Shown in pieces: positions 1 to 5,395 of a stretch of DNA of 9,326 bases. Numbering within the stretch: the first letter of the stretch is position 1; every line of letters starts with the position of its first letter. The stretch is from positions 1 to 9,326 of the forward strand of contig JAAVHM010000132.1 of NCBI GenBank assembly GCA_014799675.1, given 5' to 3'. The stretch is from Ruminococcus sp. (GTDB taxonomy: Bacteria > Bacillota > Clostridia > Oscillospirales > Ruminococcaceae). A model generated the notes under the pieces. It was not told the DNA's origin. It searched no databases and worked only from the letters and a program-made list of their open reading frames with translations. The translations under genes were made by a program, and so were the position numbers.

Positions 1-22
1 AATTACAATTTATTTTTGTACC

Positions 23-122
23 TTGTGAACGACTAACAGTTCCTAACCTTGCTTCCAAAATTCAAAAACGAACCTACATTTCTAACCATTACTTCCAAAA
101 TTCAAAAACAAACAAACAGTCC
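23..122. repeat. Left-end dispersed repeat, two tandem degenerate copies
   Basis: Two related copies lie about 40 bp apart: 41-73 and 81-113 both contain CTAACC, then CTTCCAAAATTCAAAAAC, then AAC. The longer block 23-74 recurs in inverted orientation at 9190-9242 with only a few differences. The second copy, extended to about 122, matches the right copy further out (the complement of GGACNGTTNGTTTGTTTTTGA). No reading frame is conserved between the copies. This is a non-coding dispersed element, or the remains of element ends. Confidence 0.75.
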
Positions 123-257
123 GACAACCAAATTGACAAATAAAATCAAGCAATACCGTCTGCATTAAGCTATAATTAATACAGAGTGTCAAAAGAAGAT
201 TGCTGCACATAATAACAAAATAAAAACATTTGCCGAAAAAAATTATTTTAAAAACTC

Positions 258-288
258 TTGACTTTAACACCGTGTCATGCCTTATAAT
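258..288 (+). promoter_or_regulatory. MerR-type promoter with 19-bp spacer
   Basis: The -35 TTGACT (258-263) and the -10 TATAAT (283-288) are separated by 19 bp. This is longer than the usual 17 bp and is typical of promoters that MerR-family activators twist into alignment. A short inverted repeat, ACAC-C-GTGT (267-275), sits inside the spacer where a MerR dimer would bind. The promoter lies just upstream of the MerR gene, so autoregulated, effector-induced expression of the regulator/acetyltransferase operon is inferred. Confidence 0.75.
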
Positions 289-312
289 AATATTGAAAGG
301 AGATATAGCGCA

Positions 313-1314
313 ATGGAAAACCTTACAATAAGCCAAGTGTCCAAAAGCTTCGGCGTAACGCCGAGAATGTTGAGACACTACGAAAAAATGGGACTGATCA
401 CCCCGACATATATGGAGGACTACGCCTACCGCACCTACGACGAAAACGCTGTAAGACGTCTGCAGCAGATCGTTATACTGCGGAAGCTCCGTATTTCCTT
501 AAAGGATATTTCCGTAATTCTCGACGACAGCAAGTATGCCGCTACCCTTGAAATTCTCCGCAGAAGCATTTCCGACCTTGACGAGGAAATAAACGCTCTG
601 GACGTTATCCGCGGCATTATAAAGGGCTTTGCCGAAAGACTTGAGGAAAACCGCCTTAAAGCGGATTTCTGCCTGCTGGAGGACAGGCAGCTTATTGAAT
701 TGTCCGAGACGCTCTCCCTTTCAAAGAATACTTTAAAGGAGGAACGTTCAATGAGTAATGTGAACGATTTGAATAATGCAAACGGAACGCTTAACAAACA
801 GCAAAGCGATATAAAAATTATTATGCTCCCGCCCCTGACCGTGGCTTCCCACTGCTGCGTGGGGGAAGAACCCGAGGACGCGTGCGGAAAGGTAATTGAA
901 GAATTTGTCCGGAAAAGCCGTATTTATGAGATAAAGCCCGATACAAGAATGTTCGGCTTTAACCACCCTAACCCCGGCGTTCTTGAGGGAGATATACACG
1001 GATATGAGTTCTGGGTATCTATCCCCGAAGATATGGAGCTGCCAGAGCCTCTTGTCAAAAAACACTTTGACGGCGGACTGTACGCCGCAATGACAATTTC
1101 TTTCCCCGAATTTCAGCGTTGGGACGACCTTTTCAAATGGGTTGAGGGAAACGACAAATACGAAGTAGACTGGCGCGGTACGGAGGAAATAATGGGCGGC
1201 GGTCTTGAAGAACACCTTAACTGGATATACAACGCACACAACGGCTGGAATCCCGAGACCGAGCTTGAAGTAAAGCTTGACCTTATGCTCCCTGTAAAGA
1301 AACGGGGTGAATAA
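313..1314 (+). CDS. MerR-family regulator with GyrI-like effector-binding domain
   Basis: A 333-residue transcription regulator. Residues 1-72 are a MerR winged helix-turn-helix (ISQVSKSFGVTPRMLRHYE, then the wing around YRTYDENAV). Residues about 75-135 look like the dimerisation helix. From about 160 to the end is a GyrI/BacR-like effector-binding domain of the type that senses bulky, often cationic drugs. The start is ATG 313, preceded by AAAGGAG at 296-302. An in-frame ATG at 277 lies upstream of the -10 and cannot be on the mRNA. The gene is followed after 1 bp by the acetyltransferase gene, so the pair is an operon. An internal ATG at 751 with a perfect AAAGGAGG could yield the sensor domain alone. 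The ligand cannot be named from sequence. Confidence 0.9.
   Translation: MENLTISQVSKSFGVTPRMLRHYEKMGLITPTYMEDYAYRTYDENAVRRLQQIVILRKLRISLKDISVILDDSKYAATLEILRRSISDLDEEINALDVIRGIIKGFAERLEENRLKADFCLLEDRQLIELSETLSLSKNTLKEERSMSNVNDLNNANGTLNKQQSDIKIIMLPPLTVASHCCVGEEPEDACGKVIEEFVRKSRIYEIKPDTRMFGFNHPNPGVLEGDIHGYEFWVSIPEDMELPEPLVKKHFDGGLYAAMTISFPEFQRWDDLFKWVEGNDKYEVDWRGTEEIMGGGLEEHLNWIYNAHNGWNPETELEVKLDLMLPVKKRGE
735..753 (+). promoter_or_regulatory. Internal ribosome binding site and in-frame start within the MerR gene
   Basis: AAAGGAGG (735-742) stands 8 bp before ATG 751, which is in frame with the regulator. Translation here would give a 187-residue protein (MSNVNDLNN...) made of a short polar linker plus the whole GyrI-like domain. 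The site is stronger than the gene's own (AAAGGAG with 10-bp spacing) and falls at the domain boundary. The same bases encode Lys-Glu-Glu, so chance is possible. Confidence 0.45.
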
Positions 1315-1315
1315 A

Positions 1316-2047
1316 ATGACCGAAAGCGAACTTTACAGACAGCGGCTTTCCGAGCTGGGACTTTGCAGCGGGGACGTTGTTATGGTTCATTCCTCAATGA
1401 AAGCCATGCAGACAAAGCGTACTCCCGAGGAAATAATCGGGGACATAGAAGCCGTTATCGGAGAGGAGGGCACTTTGCTCATGCCCGCCCTTACATATGA
1501 AAACGGTCCCGTTTTCGACAGCGAAAAATCGGAACCCTGCGTTGGTTTAATGGCAAAAACCTTTTGGCGTATGGAGGGCGTCCTCCGCAGCGTAAACCCC
1601 ACCCATTCGGTCTGTGCAAGAGGAAAGCTTGCTCACACTCTCACCGTGGGACACGTTATGGACGACGTCGCCGTGGGCGTACACTCGCCGTTTATGCTTC
1701 TGCCATGCTATAAGGGGAAAATCCTTTTTATCGGGGAAGTCCTTAACTCGTGTACGTTTATGCACGGAATTGAGGAAATTGTGAAGCCCCCATATATCCG
1801 TCCCGCGGAGGAAAAATATTACACCGTCAACGGCGAAAAGCGCGCCTATAAGGGCGGGGACGGTTTCGGCTGGGGCTCGGAATTTCAGCGGATAGAATGG
1901 ATACTTGAAGAACCCGACATTCGCAAAGGAAAAATAGGCGAGGCGAAATCGTACCTTATAGACAGCCGCGCCCTGCTTGCGGCGGCTTTGTTCAAAATGC
2001 GTGCAGACCCGTATCAGTTTGTAACGGATATTTCGCCGTGGATCTAA
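1316..2047 (+). CDS. AAC(3)-family aminoglycoside N-acetyltransferase-like protein
   Basis: A 243-residue cytoplasmic protein of the AAC(3)/YokD family, whose members move acetyl from acetyl-CoA to the 3-amino group of 2-deoxystreptamine aminoglycosides. Family hallmarks are visible: VMVHSS near residues 22-27, RSVNPTHSV at 91-99, GVHSP at 121-125, and TFMHGIEE at 147-154 carrying the conserved His and Glu. It is somewhat shorter than clinical AAC(3) enzymes (about 260-290 residues), so the real substrate may differ. ATG 1316 is preferred because GGGGTGA (1304-1310) lies 5 bp upstream; a GTG at 1307 is in frame but overlaps the upstream stop. Co-transcription with a drug-sensing MerR regulator suggests inducible detoxification, which is inference. 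Confidence 0.88.
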   Translation: MTESELYRQRLSELGLCSGDVVMVHSSMKAMQTKRTPEEIIGDIEAVIGEEGTLLMPALTYENGPVFDSEKSEPCVGLMAKTFWRMEGVLRSVNPTHSVCARGKLAHTLTVGHVMDDVAVGVHSPFMLLPCYKGKILFIGEVLNSCTFMHGIEEIVKPPYIRPAEEKYYTVNGEKRAYKGGDGFGWGSEFQRIEWILEEPDIRKGKIGEAKSYLIDSRALLAAALFKMRADPYQFVTDISPWI

Positions 2048-2061
2048 CGGGGAACGCCCCG
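2048..2061 (+). terminator. Short hairpin right after the acetyltransferase gene (weak terminator candidate)
   Basis: CGGGG-AACG-CCCCG forms a 5-bp stem with a 4-base loop, starting immediately after the TAA. It is followed by CCTAAAATTT and not by a T run. It may attenuate transcription or protect the 3' end. The better terminator is the next hairpin at 2199-2237. Confidence 0.3.
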
Positions 2062-2198
2062 CCTAAAATTTACCTTTCGTGCAATATATCGACCGTTCGT
2101 TACAAAATCCCCGCAAAAAAGATTTTTTGAGTATAATAAAAATATCAGTTAATATAGTGTATAGCTCGATAATACCTCATATTCGTTTATCATAGGGT

Positions 2199-2237
2199 CA
2201 GGGGGACAAAGCATATGCCTTGTCCCCCTGCTGTTTT
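2199..2237 (+). terminator. Rho-independent terminator of the merR-aac(3) operon; dispersed hairpin repeat
   Basis: CAGGGGGACAA (2199-2209) pairs perfectly with TTGTCCCCCTG (2220-2230), and the interior GCATATGC can extend the stem. CTGTTTT follows on the + strand, so it should terminate the operon. Read on the - strand it lacks a T run, so it would not end relE. Its sequence resembles a decayed block at 2804-2831, which suggests it is a copy of a repeated intergenic hairpin. Confidence 0.7.
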
Positions 2238-2502
2238 AATTATAAACTTCACGTCTGTGTCCTACCGACAAGGCAAGTATTATCAGCTCGTCGTCCTTGA
2301 TAAGACAAATAAGCCTGTAATCGCCGATACGATACCGCCATTGACCGCTTCTGTTTGAAGTCAGAGCTTTTCCTCTGGAACGCGGGTTTTTGCAGCCCTG
2401 TAAATTTTTTTCTATCCAATTAAAAATGAGCGTAGAAGTATGTTTATCAAGCTTTTTAAGGTCTTTTCTTGCCGCTTCTGTAAATATGACTTTGTAACTC
2501 AC
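2236..2502 (-). CDS. relE: RelE/ParE-family toxin (type II toxin-antitoxin)
   Basis: An 88-residue protein with the complete RelE fold signature: an N-terminal strand YKVIFTEAARKDLKKL, the core WRYRIGDYRLI (residues 55-65), and the C-terminal VGHRREVY (80-87) with the Arg and Tyr residues typical of ribosome-dependent mRNA endonucleases. It starts with GTG at 2502, which overlaps the antitoxin's TGA in a GTGA arrangement, so the two are translationally coupled. All features of an active toxin are present and there is no truncation. Whether it cleaves mRNA at the ribosome (RelE-like) or acts on gyrase (ParE-like) cannot be decided from sequence; the WRYRIGDYR core favours RelE. Confidence 0.92.
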   Translation of the reverse strand: MSYKVIFTEAARKDLKKLDKHTSTLIFNWIEKNLQGCKNPRSRGKALTSNRSGQWRYRIGDYRLICLIKDDELIILALSVGHRREVYN

Positions 2503-2717
2503 AGCCCTAACTCCTTTTTCATGTCTTCAAAGGAATATGTTACGGGATTTTTTTCATACTCCTCAAGGGCTTCTTCAAAAACCTTCAAATCGAATTCGTC
2601 CTCTATTCTCTCAAACAAAGCTTGTTTGAACGCTTCTCCGACAGATATGGAATGAAGCCTCGCATAGCTTTCCGCCAATTCTCTTTCCTGTTCCGTCAGT
2701 CTGATAGAAAATGCCAT
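2499..2717 (-). CDS. relB: RelB-family antitoxin
   Basis: A 72-residue acidic protein that neutralises the adjacent RelE toxin. Residues 1-35 (MAFSIRLTEQERELAESYAR...) look like a ribbon-helix-helix DNA-binding and dimerisation domain. The remainder, ending in the characteristic YSFEDMKKELGL, is the toxin-wrapping tail. The start ATG has GAAGGAG 8 bp upstream. The gene precedes the toxin gene with a 4-bp overlap, which is the normal order. The promoter just upstream is covered by a perfect palindrome, consistent with autorepression by RelB or the RelBE complex. Confidence 0.92.
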   Translation of the reverse strand: MAFSIRLTEQERELAESYARLHSISVGEAFKQALFERIEDEFDLKVFEEALEEYEKNPVTYSFEDMKKELGL

Positions 2718-2734
2718 AATATCAACTCCTTCTA

Positions 2735-2769
2735 TAGTACATTGTACTACATTCTTCGGCTTTTGTCAA
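2735..2769 (-). promoter_or_regulatory. relBE promoter with palindromic operator
   Basis: On the - strand the -35 is TTGACA (2764-2769, perfect consensus), the spacer is 17 bp and the -10 is TACAAT (2741-2746). The -10 is embedded in a perfect 15-bp palindrome, TAGTACA-A-TGTACTA (2735-2749). Binding there would block RNA polymerase directly, as expected for a conditionally cooperative RelBE operator. Confidence 0.85.
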
Positions 2770-2803
2770 TAGTTTTTTCAAATTGTTGACATCTGCAAAA
2801 AAT

Positions 2804-2831
2804 CGGGGACAAGGTCGTATGCTTTTGACAG
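2804..2831. repeat. Decayed copy of the GGGGACAAGG...ATGC hairpin element
   Basis: GGGGACAAGG, then TCGTATGCTTTTGACAGG, matches one arm and the centre of the hairpin at 2199-2230 read on the opposite strand (GGGGGACAAGGCATATGC, then TTTGTCCCC). The second arm has diverged, so the stem is lost. With the intact hairpin it brackets relBE. The stretch also forms the spacer between the xre stop and the relBE promoter. Confidence 0.5.
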
Positions 2832-2849
2832 GTAAAGGCAGGGTCTTTA

Positions 2850-3143
2850 TTATTCCTTAAGCGATTTGAAGTAATCCACAAGCTTGATGACCATTTCCTG
2901 CTCCTGTGAGTTAAGGTCGGTAATATCTACCTTTATCCCGTCGTCAAGACTAAGCAGATAATCGGTGGAAACTCCGAATATTCTCGATAGCTCCACAAGA
3001 TAAATGCTGGACGGCGTTGACAGGGACATCTCCCAGGAATTTACCGCGCTTCTTGATATCCCAAGCCGTCTTGCAAGCTGGGTCTGGGTCATGCCGCTTT
3101 TTTCACGCAGGGATTTTATGCGGTCCGCAATAAAAAGAATCAT
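2850..3143 (-). CDS. Small XRE/Cro-CI-type transcriptional repressor
   Basis: A 97-residue protein with a helix-turn-helix at residues about 5-60 (IKSLREKSGMTQTQLARRLG, ISRSAVNSWEMSLSTPS, then FGVSTDYLLSLDD), followed by a short acidic helix (SQEQEMVIKLVDYFKSLKE) that may dimerise. ATG 3143 is chosen because AAAGGAGG lies 8 bp upstream; further in-frame codons upstream have no such site. It has its own promoter with an overlapping inverted repeat, suggesting autorepression. It is read in the same direction as relBE, 132 bp upstream, but relBE has a separate promoter. Its regulon is unknown; the divergent orphan promoter at 3265-3293 is a candidate second target. Confidence 0.85.
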   Translation of the reverse strand: MILFIADRIKSLREKSGMTQTQLARRLGISRSAVNSWEMSLSTPSSIYLVELSRIFGVSTDYLLSLDDGIKVDITDLNSQEQEMVIKLVDYFKSLKE

Positions 3144-3184
3144 TTTCCGTTCCTCCTTTTGATTATTATACACTACTTTGAATG

Positions 3185-3225
3185 ATAGTAACATATCTTA
3201 TATGAATTACTATTTATTGTGTAAA
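3185..3225 (-). promoter_or_regulatory. xre promoter with overlapping inverted repeat
   Basis: On the - strand the -35 is TTTACA (3220-3225), the spacer is 17 bp and the -10 is TATAAG (3197-3202), each one mismatch from consensus. The inverted repeat ATAGTAA-N15-TTACTAT (3185-3191 and 3207-3213) straddles the -10 and start site, consistent with an operator for autorepression. A second perfect TATAAT at 3165-3170 lacks a good -35. Confidence 0.6.
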
Positions 3226-3241
3226 ATTGATAAATATTATT

Positions 3242-3259
3242 ATAATCATTGTTGATTAT
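3242..3259. repeat. Inverted repeat between divergent promoters
   Basis: ATAATCA-TTGT-TGATTAT is a perfect 7-bp inverted repeat with a 4-bp centre, lying between the xre promoter and the + strand promoter whose -35 begins at 3265. Its position suits an operator acting on one or both promoters. The binding protein is unknown; the XRE repressor is a candidate by proximity only. Confidence 0.45.
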
Positions 3260-3264
3260 TTTGC

Positions 3265-3293
3265 TTGACAAATTATTTGAAACGTGGTATACT
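3265..3293 (+). promoter_or_regulatory. Strong orphan + strand promoter facing the 3' end of the importer operon
   Basis: TTGACA (3265-3270), a 17-bp spacer and TATACT (3288-3293), with an extended -10 TG at 3285-3286, make this one of the best promoters in the window. No open frame with a ribosome binding site follows on the + strand. Transcription from about 3300 would cross the hairpin at 3314-3337 and run antisense into the binding-protein gene. Confidence 0.65.
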
Positions 3294-3306
3294 TTTCACA
3301 TAAGAT

Positions 3307-3337
3307 AAAAAAATCTGCGCCCTGTTTAGAGCGCAGA
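3307..3337 (-). terminator. Rho-independent terminator of the ABC importer operon
   Basis: On the - strand TCTGCGC (complement of 3331-3337) pairs perfectly with GCGCAGA (complement of 3314-3320), and seven T residues follow (3307-3313). It lies 42 bp beyond the stop of the binding-protein gene. On the + strand the same hairpin is followed by AATTAAAATTT, so it might weakly stop antisense transcripts too. Confidence 0.85.
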
Positions 3338-3379
3338 AATTAAAATTTGTTTTATACCTTTGAGAAATTGCCGCCGCGG

Positions 3380-5266
3380 TCAGCTGTTTTTGCGAGCCTC
3401 TTCTTCAAGAGCGTGTCTTATAGCGGCTTCGTTCTCGCACCATTCAAGGCAAACACCGTCGGGATCGTAATCCTTGCACTTCTGTGTCATCTCGGCAACG
3501 ATCCTGTCGTATTCCTCATCGCTTGAAGCGTAAACTGCCTGCCATGAGTAGCTTACGATACACTTAGCGACCTGTTCCCAGATGATCTTAAGGTCGTCGG
3601 ATTTCTTGGTCTCGGTGTAGGAAGTACCAAGCGATACCTTGTGATTTACGCTGTCCATGTACATCTGCGGTGTGAATTGTCCCGAATAATCTCTCCAATC
3701 CTGGAATATCGCATACTTCGTGTCTACAAGACGGCTTGCCCAGTTCTCGCAGTTGTATGTCTCACCGTTTGAATCGGGGTTGGGAGCGTCCTTTGACCAT
3801 GTGGTGTTGTTAGCCTGGAATGTACCGTCGTTGAAGCTTCCGCCGCCCCATTCGTCAGGCATGATAGTGCCTTTTCTGTCCTTGTAAGCGGTTTCGCCAA
3901 GCTCTGTGAAGTGTGTAAGTCCGTCCTCGTCATAGTACCAGCAAAGGTCTTTAGGACCCCACCAGTATGTCATGTAGCCCTCGGGAGTTGACAGGTAGTT
4001 GATGATAGCCATGCAAAGCTCGGGGTACTCGGTGTTTGAACCGATCGACCAGATCCTGTTGCTTCCCAGTACGTTCATGCCGTAGCAAAGAGGAGTAGCG
4101 TCAGAGGGGATAAGAGGATACATTCCTGTGCCGCCCTCAAGGTGCGCCTCGCTGTTGTAAAGCTGTCAGCCTGCGTAGTCAAATATCGAGTAGAATACGC
4201 CGCCTGCCTGAACCTTTTCGCTCATCTCGTTGTAGGTCTGGGTCATGGAGTTAGGGTCTATAAGTCCCGCCTGATAAAGCTTGTTAAAGAACTTCAGGCT
4301 CTTCTGATAAGGGCTGTCGGGTTCGAGAGCGTCCATATATTCGCCTGTATCAACATTGTAAAGACCGAAGCCCAGCTCGTCGTGACCCCAGTAGCAGGTA
4401 GCGAAAGCCTTTATGTACATAACCATGTTTCCGTCCCAGTCGGGCCACATGGAGATAGCATAGCTCTCGTTTCCGTTTTCGTCCTTGGGCTGGATCTTCT
4501 TCATCTCAACGAAAACGTCGTAAAGGTCGTCAAGACTGTTTACAGAGGGGTAACCAAGCTCCTTGTAAAGATCCCAGCGGAGATCCATTGTATAGAAGAA
4601 CGCTTCGTGGTTGTCAGTGCTTTCGGCAACGTTGTGACCGAAGCCGTAAACAACGTGATCCGCCCCGATAGATTCGTTCAGGTTAGCGTTGTTTTCGAGG
4701 GCGTAAGGCATATGAGCCTTAACATATGGACCGTAATCTGTAAGAATATCATCCTCGTTCCAGTCAAAGAGCATACCCTCTTTAGCCGCACGCTGATACT
4801 GCTCGCCGTTTGAACCGAAAACAACAATGTCGGCAATATTGCCCGCTTCCATACGTGCGTCGAACATACCGTTGGTATCGGGAATAATAGTCATCTCAAC
4901 ATTGAATTCACGCTTCATGACCTCGGCAAACCAGCCTGTGAGCTTACCTGAATAGTTTGCAAGCTGACTGAAAACCGTAAGCTGAATGGGTTCTCCGCCT
5001 GTGTTGTAAAGATCCGCAAAGTCATCGGCAGAGGGTCTGTCGGTTTCCGAACCGTCGGAAGAGGTACTTCCTCCATCTGCTGCGGAATCAACATCTCCGC
5101 CGTCGTCTTCGTCTCCGCCTCCGTTGTTTGCGGTAACAGCAGCGTCTCCGCCTCCGCCGTTTCCGTCGTTGCCCACAAGCTCGTCGGGAGTTTTAGCTCC
5201 GCAGCCTGCCAGAGAACCAAGCATTACCAGCGAGGTAAGTCCGGCGATAAGCCTTTTGATTTTCAT
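3380..5266 (-). pseudogene. LipO/YtcQ-type sugar-binding lipoprotein, interrupted by in-frame TGA
   Basis: The extracellular solute-binding protein of the importer, 628 codons. Residues 1-22 are a lipoprotein signal peptide with lipobox L19-A-G-C22; residues 33-80 are a Gly/Asp/Ser-rich tether; the binding-protein core begins near 92 (IQLTVFSQLANYSG). Codon 367 is TGA (4166-4168), followed in the same frame by QLYNSEAHLEGGTG and 247 further residues rich in aromatic residues (YWWGPKDLCWYYDE). The tail reads as normal protein to its own TGA, so a single substitution, an assembly error or stop read-through fits better than old decay. ATG 5266 is preferred to TTG 5278, which is too close to AGAGAGG. 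Relatives bind oligosaccharides such as pectic fragments; the ligand here is unknown. The premature product would lack the C-terminal 40 percent. Confidence 0.85.
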
Positions 5267-5338
5267 TTGTAAGATCAATCCTCTCTAATAAAATTTTTAT
5301 TTTGTCGGAAATTTGCAATACTGTGAAAAAAATATATG

Positions 5339-5355
5339 TTACAATAATTTTGTAA
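5339..5355. repeat. Intercistronic inverted repeat
   Basis: TTACAA-TAATT-TTGTAA is a 6-bp inverted repeat in the 129-bp gap between the second permease gene and the ATG of the binding-protein gene. It could be a weak stem-loop that sets relative expression of the last operon gene, or a protein site. No convincing separate promoter for the binding protein was found in this gap. Confidence 0.35.
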
Positions 5356-5360
5356 ATCAA

Positions 5361-5395
5361 CTGTACACTGTCAACTGTAAACTGTAAACTGTAAA
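5361..5395. repeat. Five tandem heptads CTGTNNA abutting the permease stop codon
   Basis: The + strand reads CTGTACA, CTGTCAA, CTGTAAA, CTGTAAA, CTGTAAA without interruption. The array ends exactly where the stop codon (TAG on the - strand, 5396-5398) of the second permease begins. Such simple arrays can change in copy number by slippage; here a change would alter the spacer to the binding-protein gene but not any protein. Confidence 0.85.

Noticed and set aside
41..113. CRISPR-like direct repeats at the left end
   Set aside because: There are only two imperfect copies about 40 bp apart, no unique spacer of normal length and no cas gene; the copies match a dispersed element.
82..378. A 98-codon - strand frame over the left spacer and the start of the MerR gene
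   Set aside because: It runs across the repeat, the promoter and the conserved helix-turn-helix coding region, with no ribosome binding site or family resemblance.
2132..2137. TATAAT in the gap after the acetyltransferase gene as a promoter
   Set aside because: There is no acceptable -35 at 16-18 bp (the expected place reads CCCCGC) and no gene before the hairpin at 2199.
4166..4168. TGA recoded as tryptophan, glycine or selenocysteine
   Set aside because: TGA serves as the normal stop of relB and of this same gene, Trp is written TGG throughout, and no selenocysteine-type enzyme or clear insertion hairpin is apparent. Low-level read-through is not excluded and is kept as a finding.
4142..4813. 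Long open frame on the + strand opposite the binding-protein gene
   Set aside because: It lacks a ribosome binding site and recognisable domains, and lies wholly antisense to a clear binding-protein sequence, so it mirrors that gene's codon bias.
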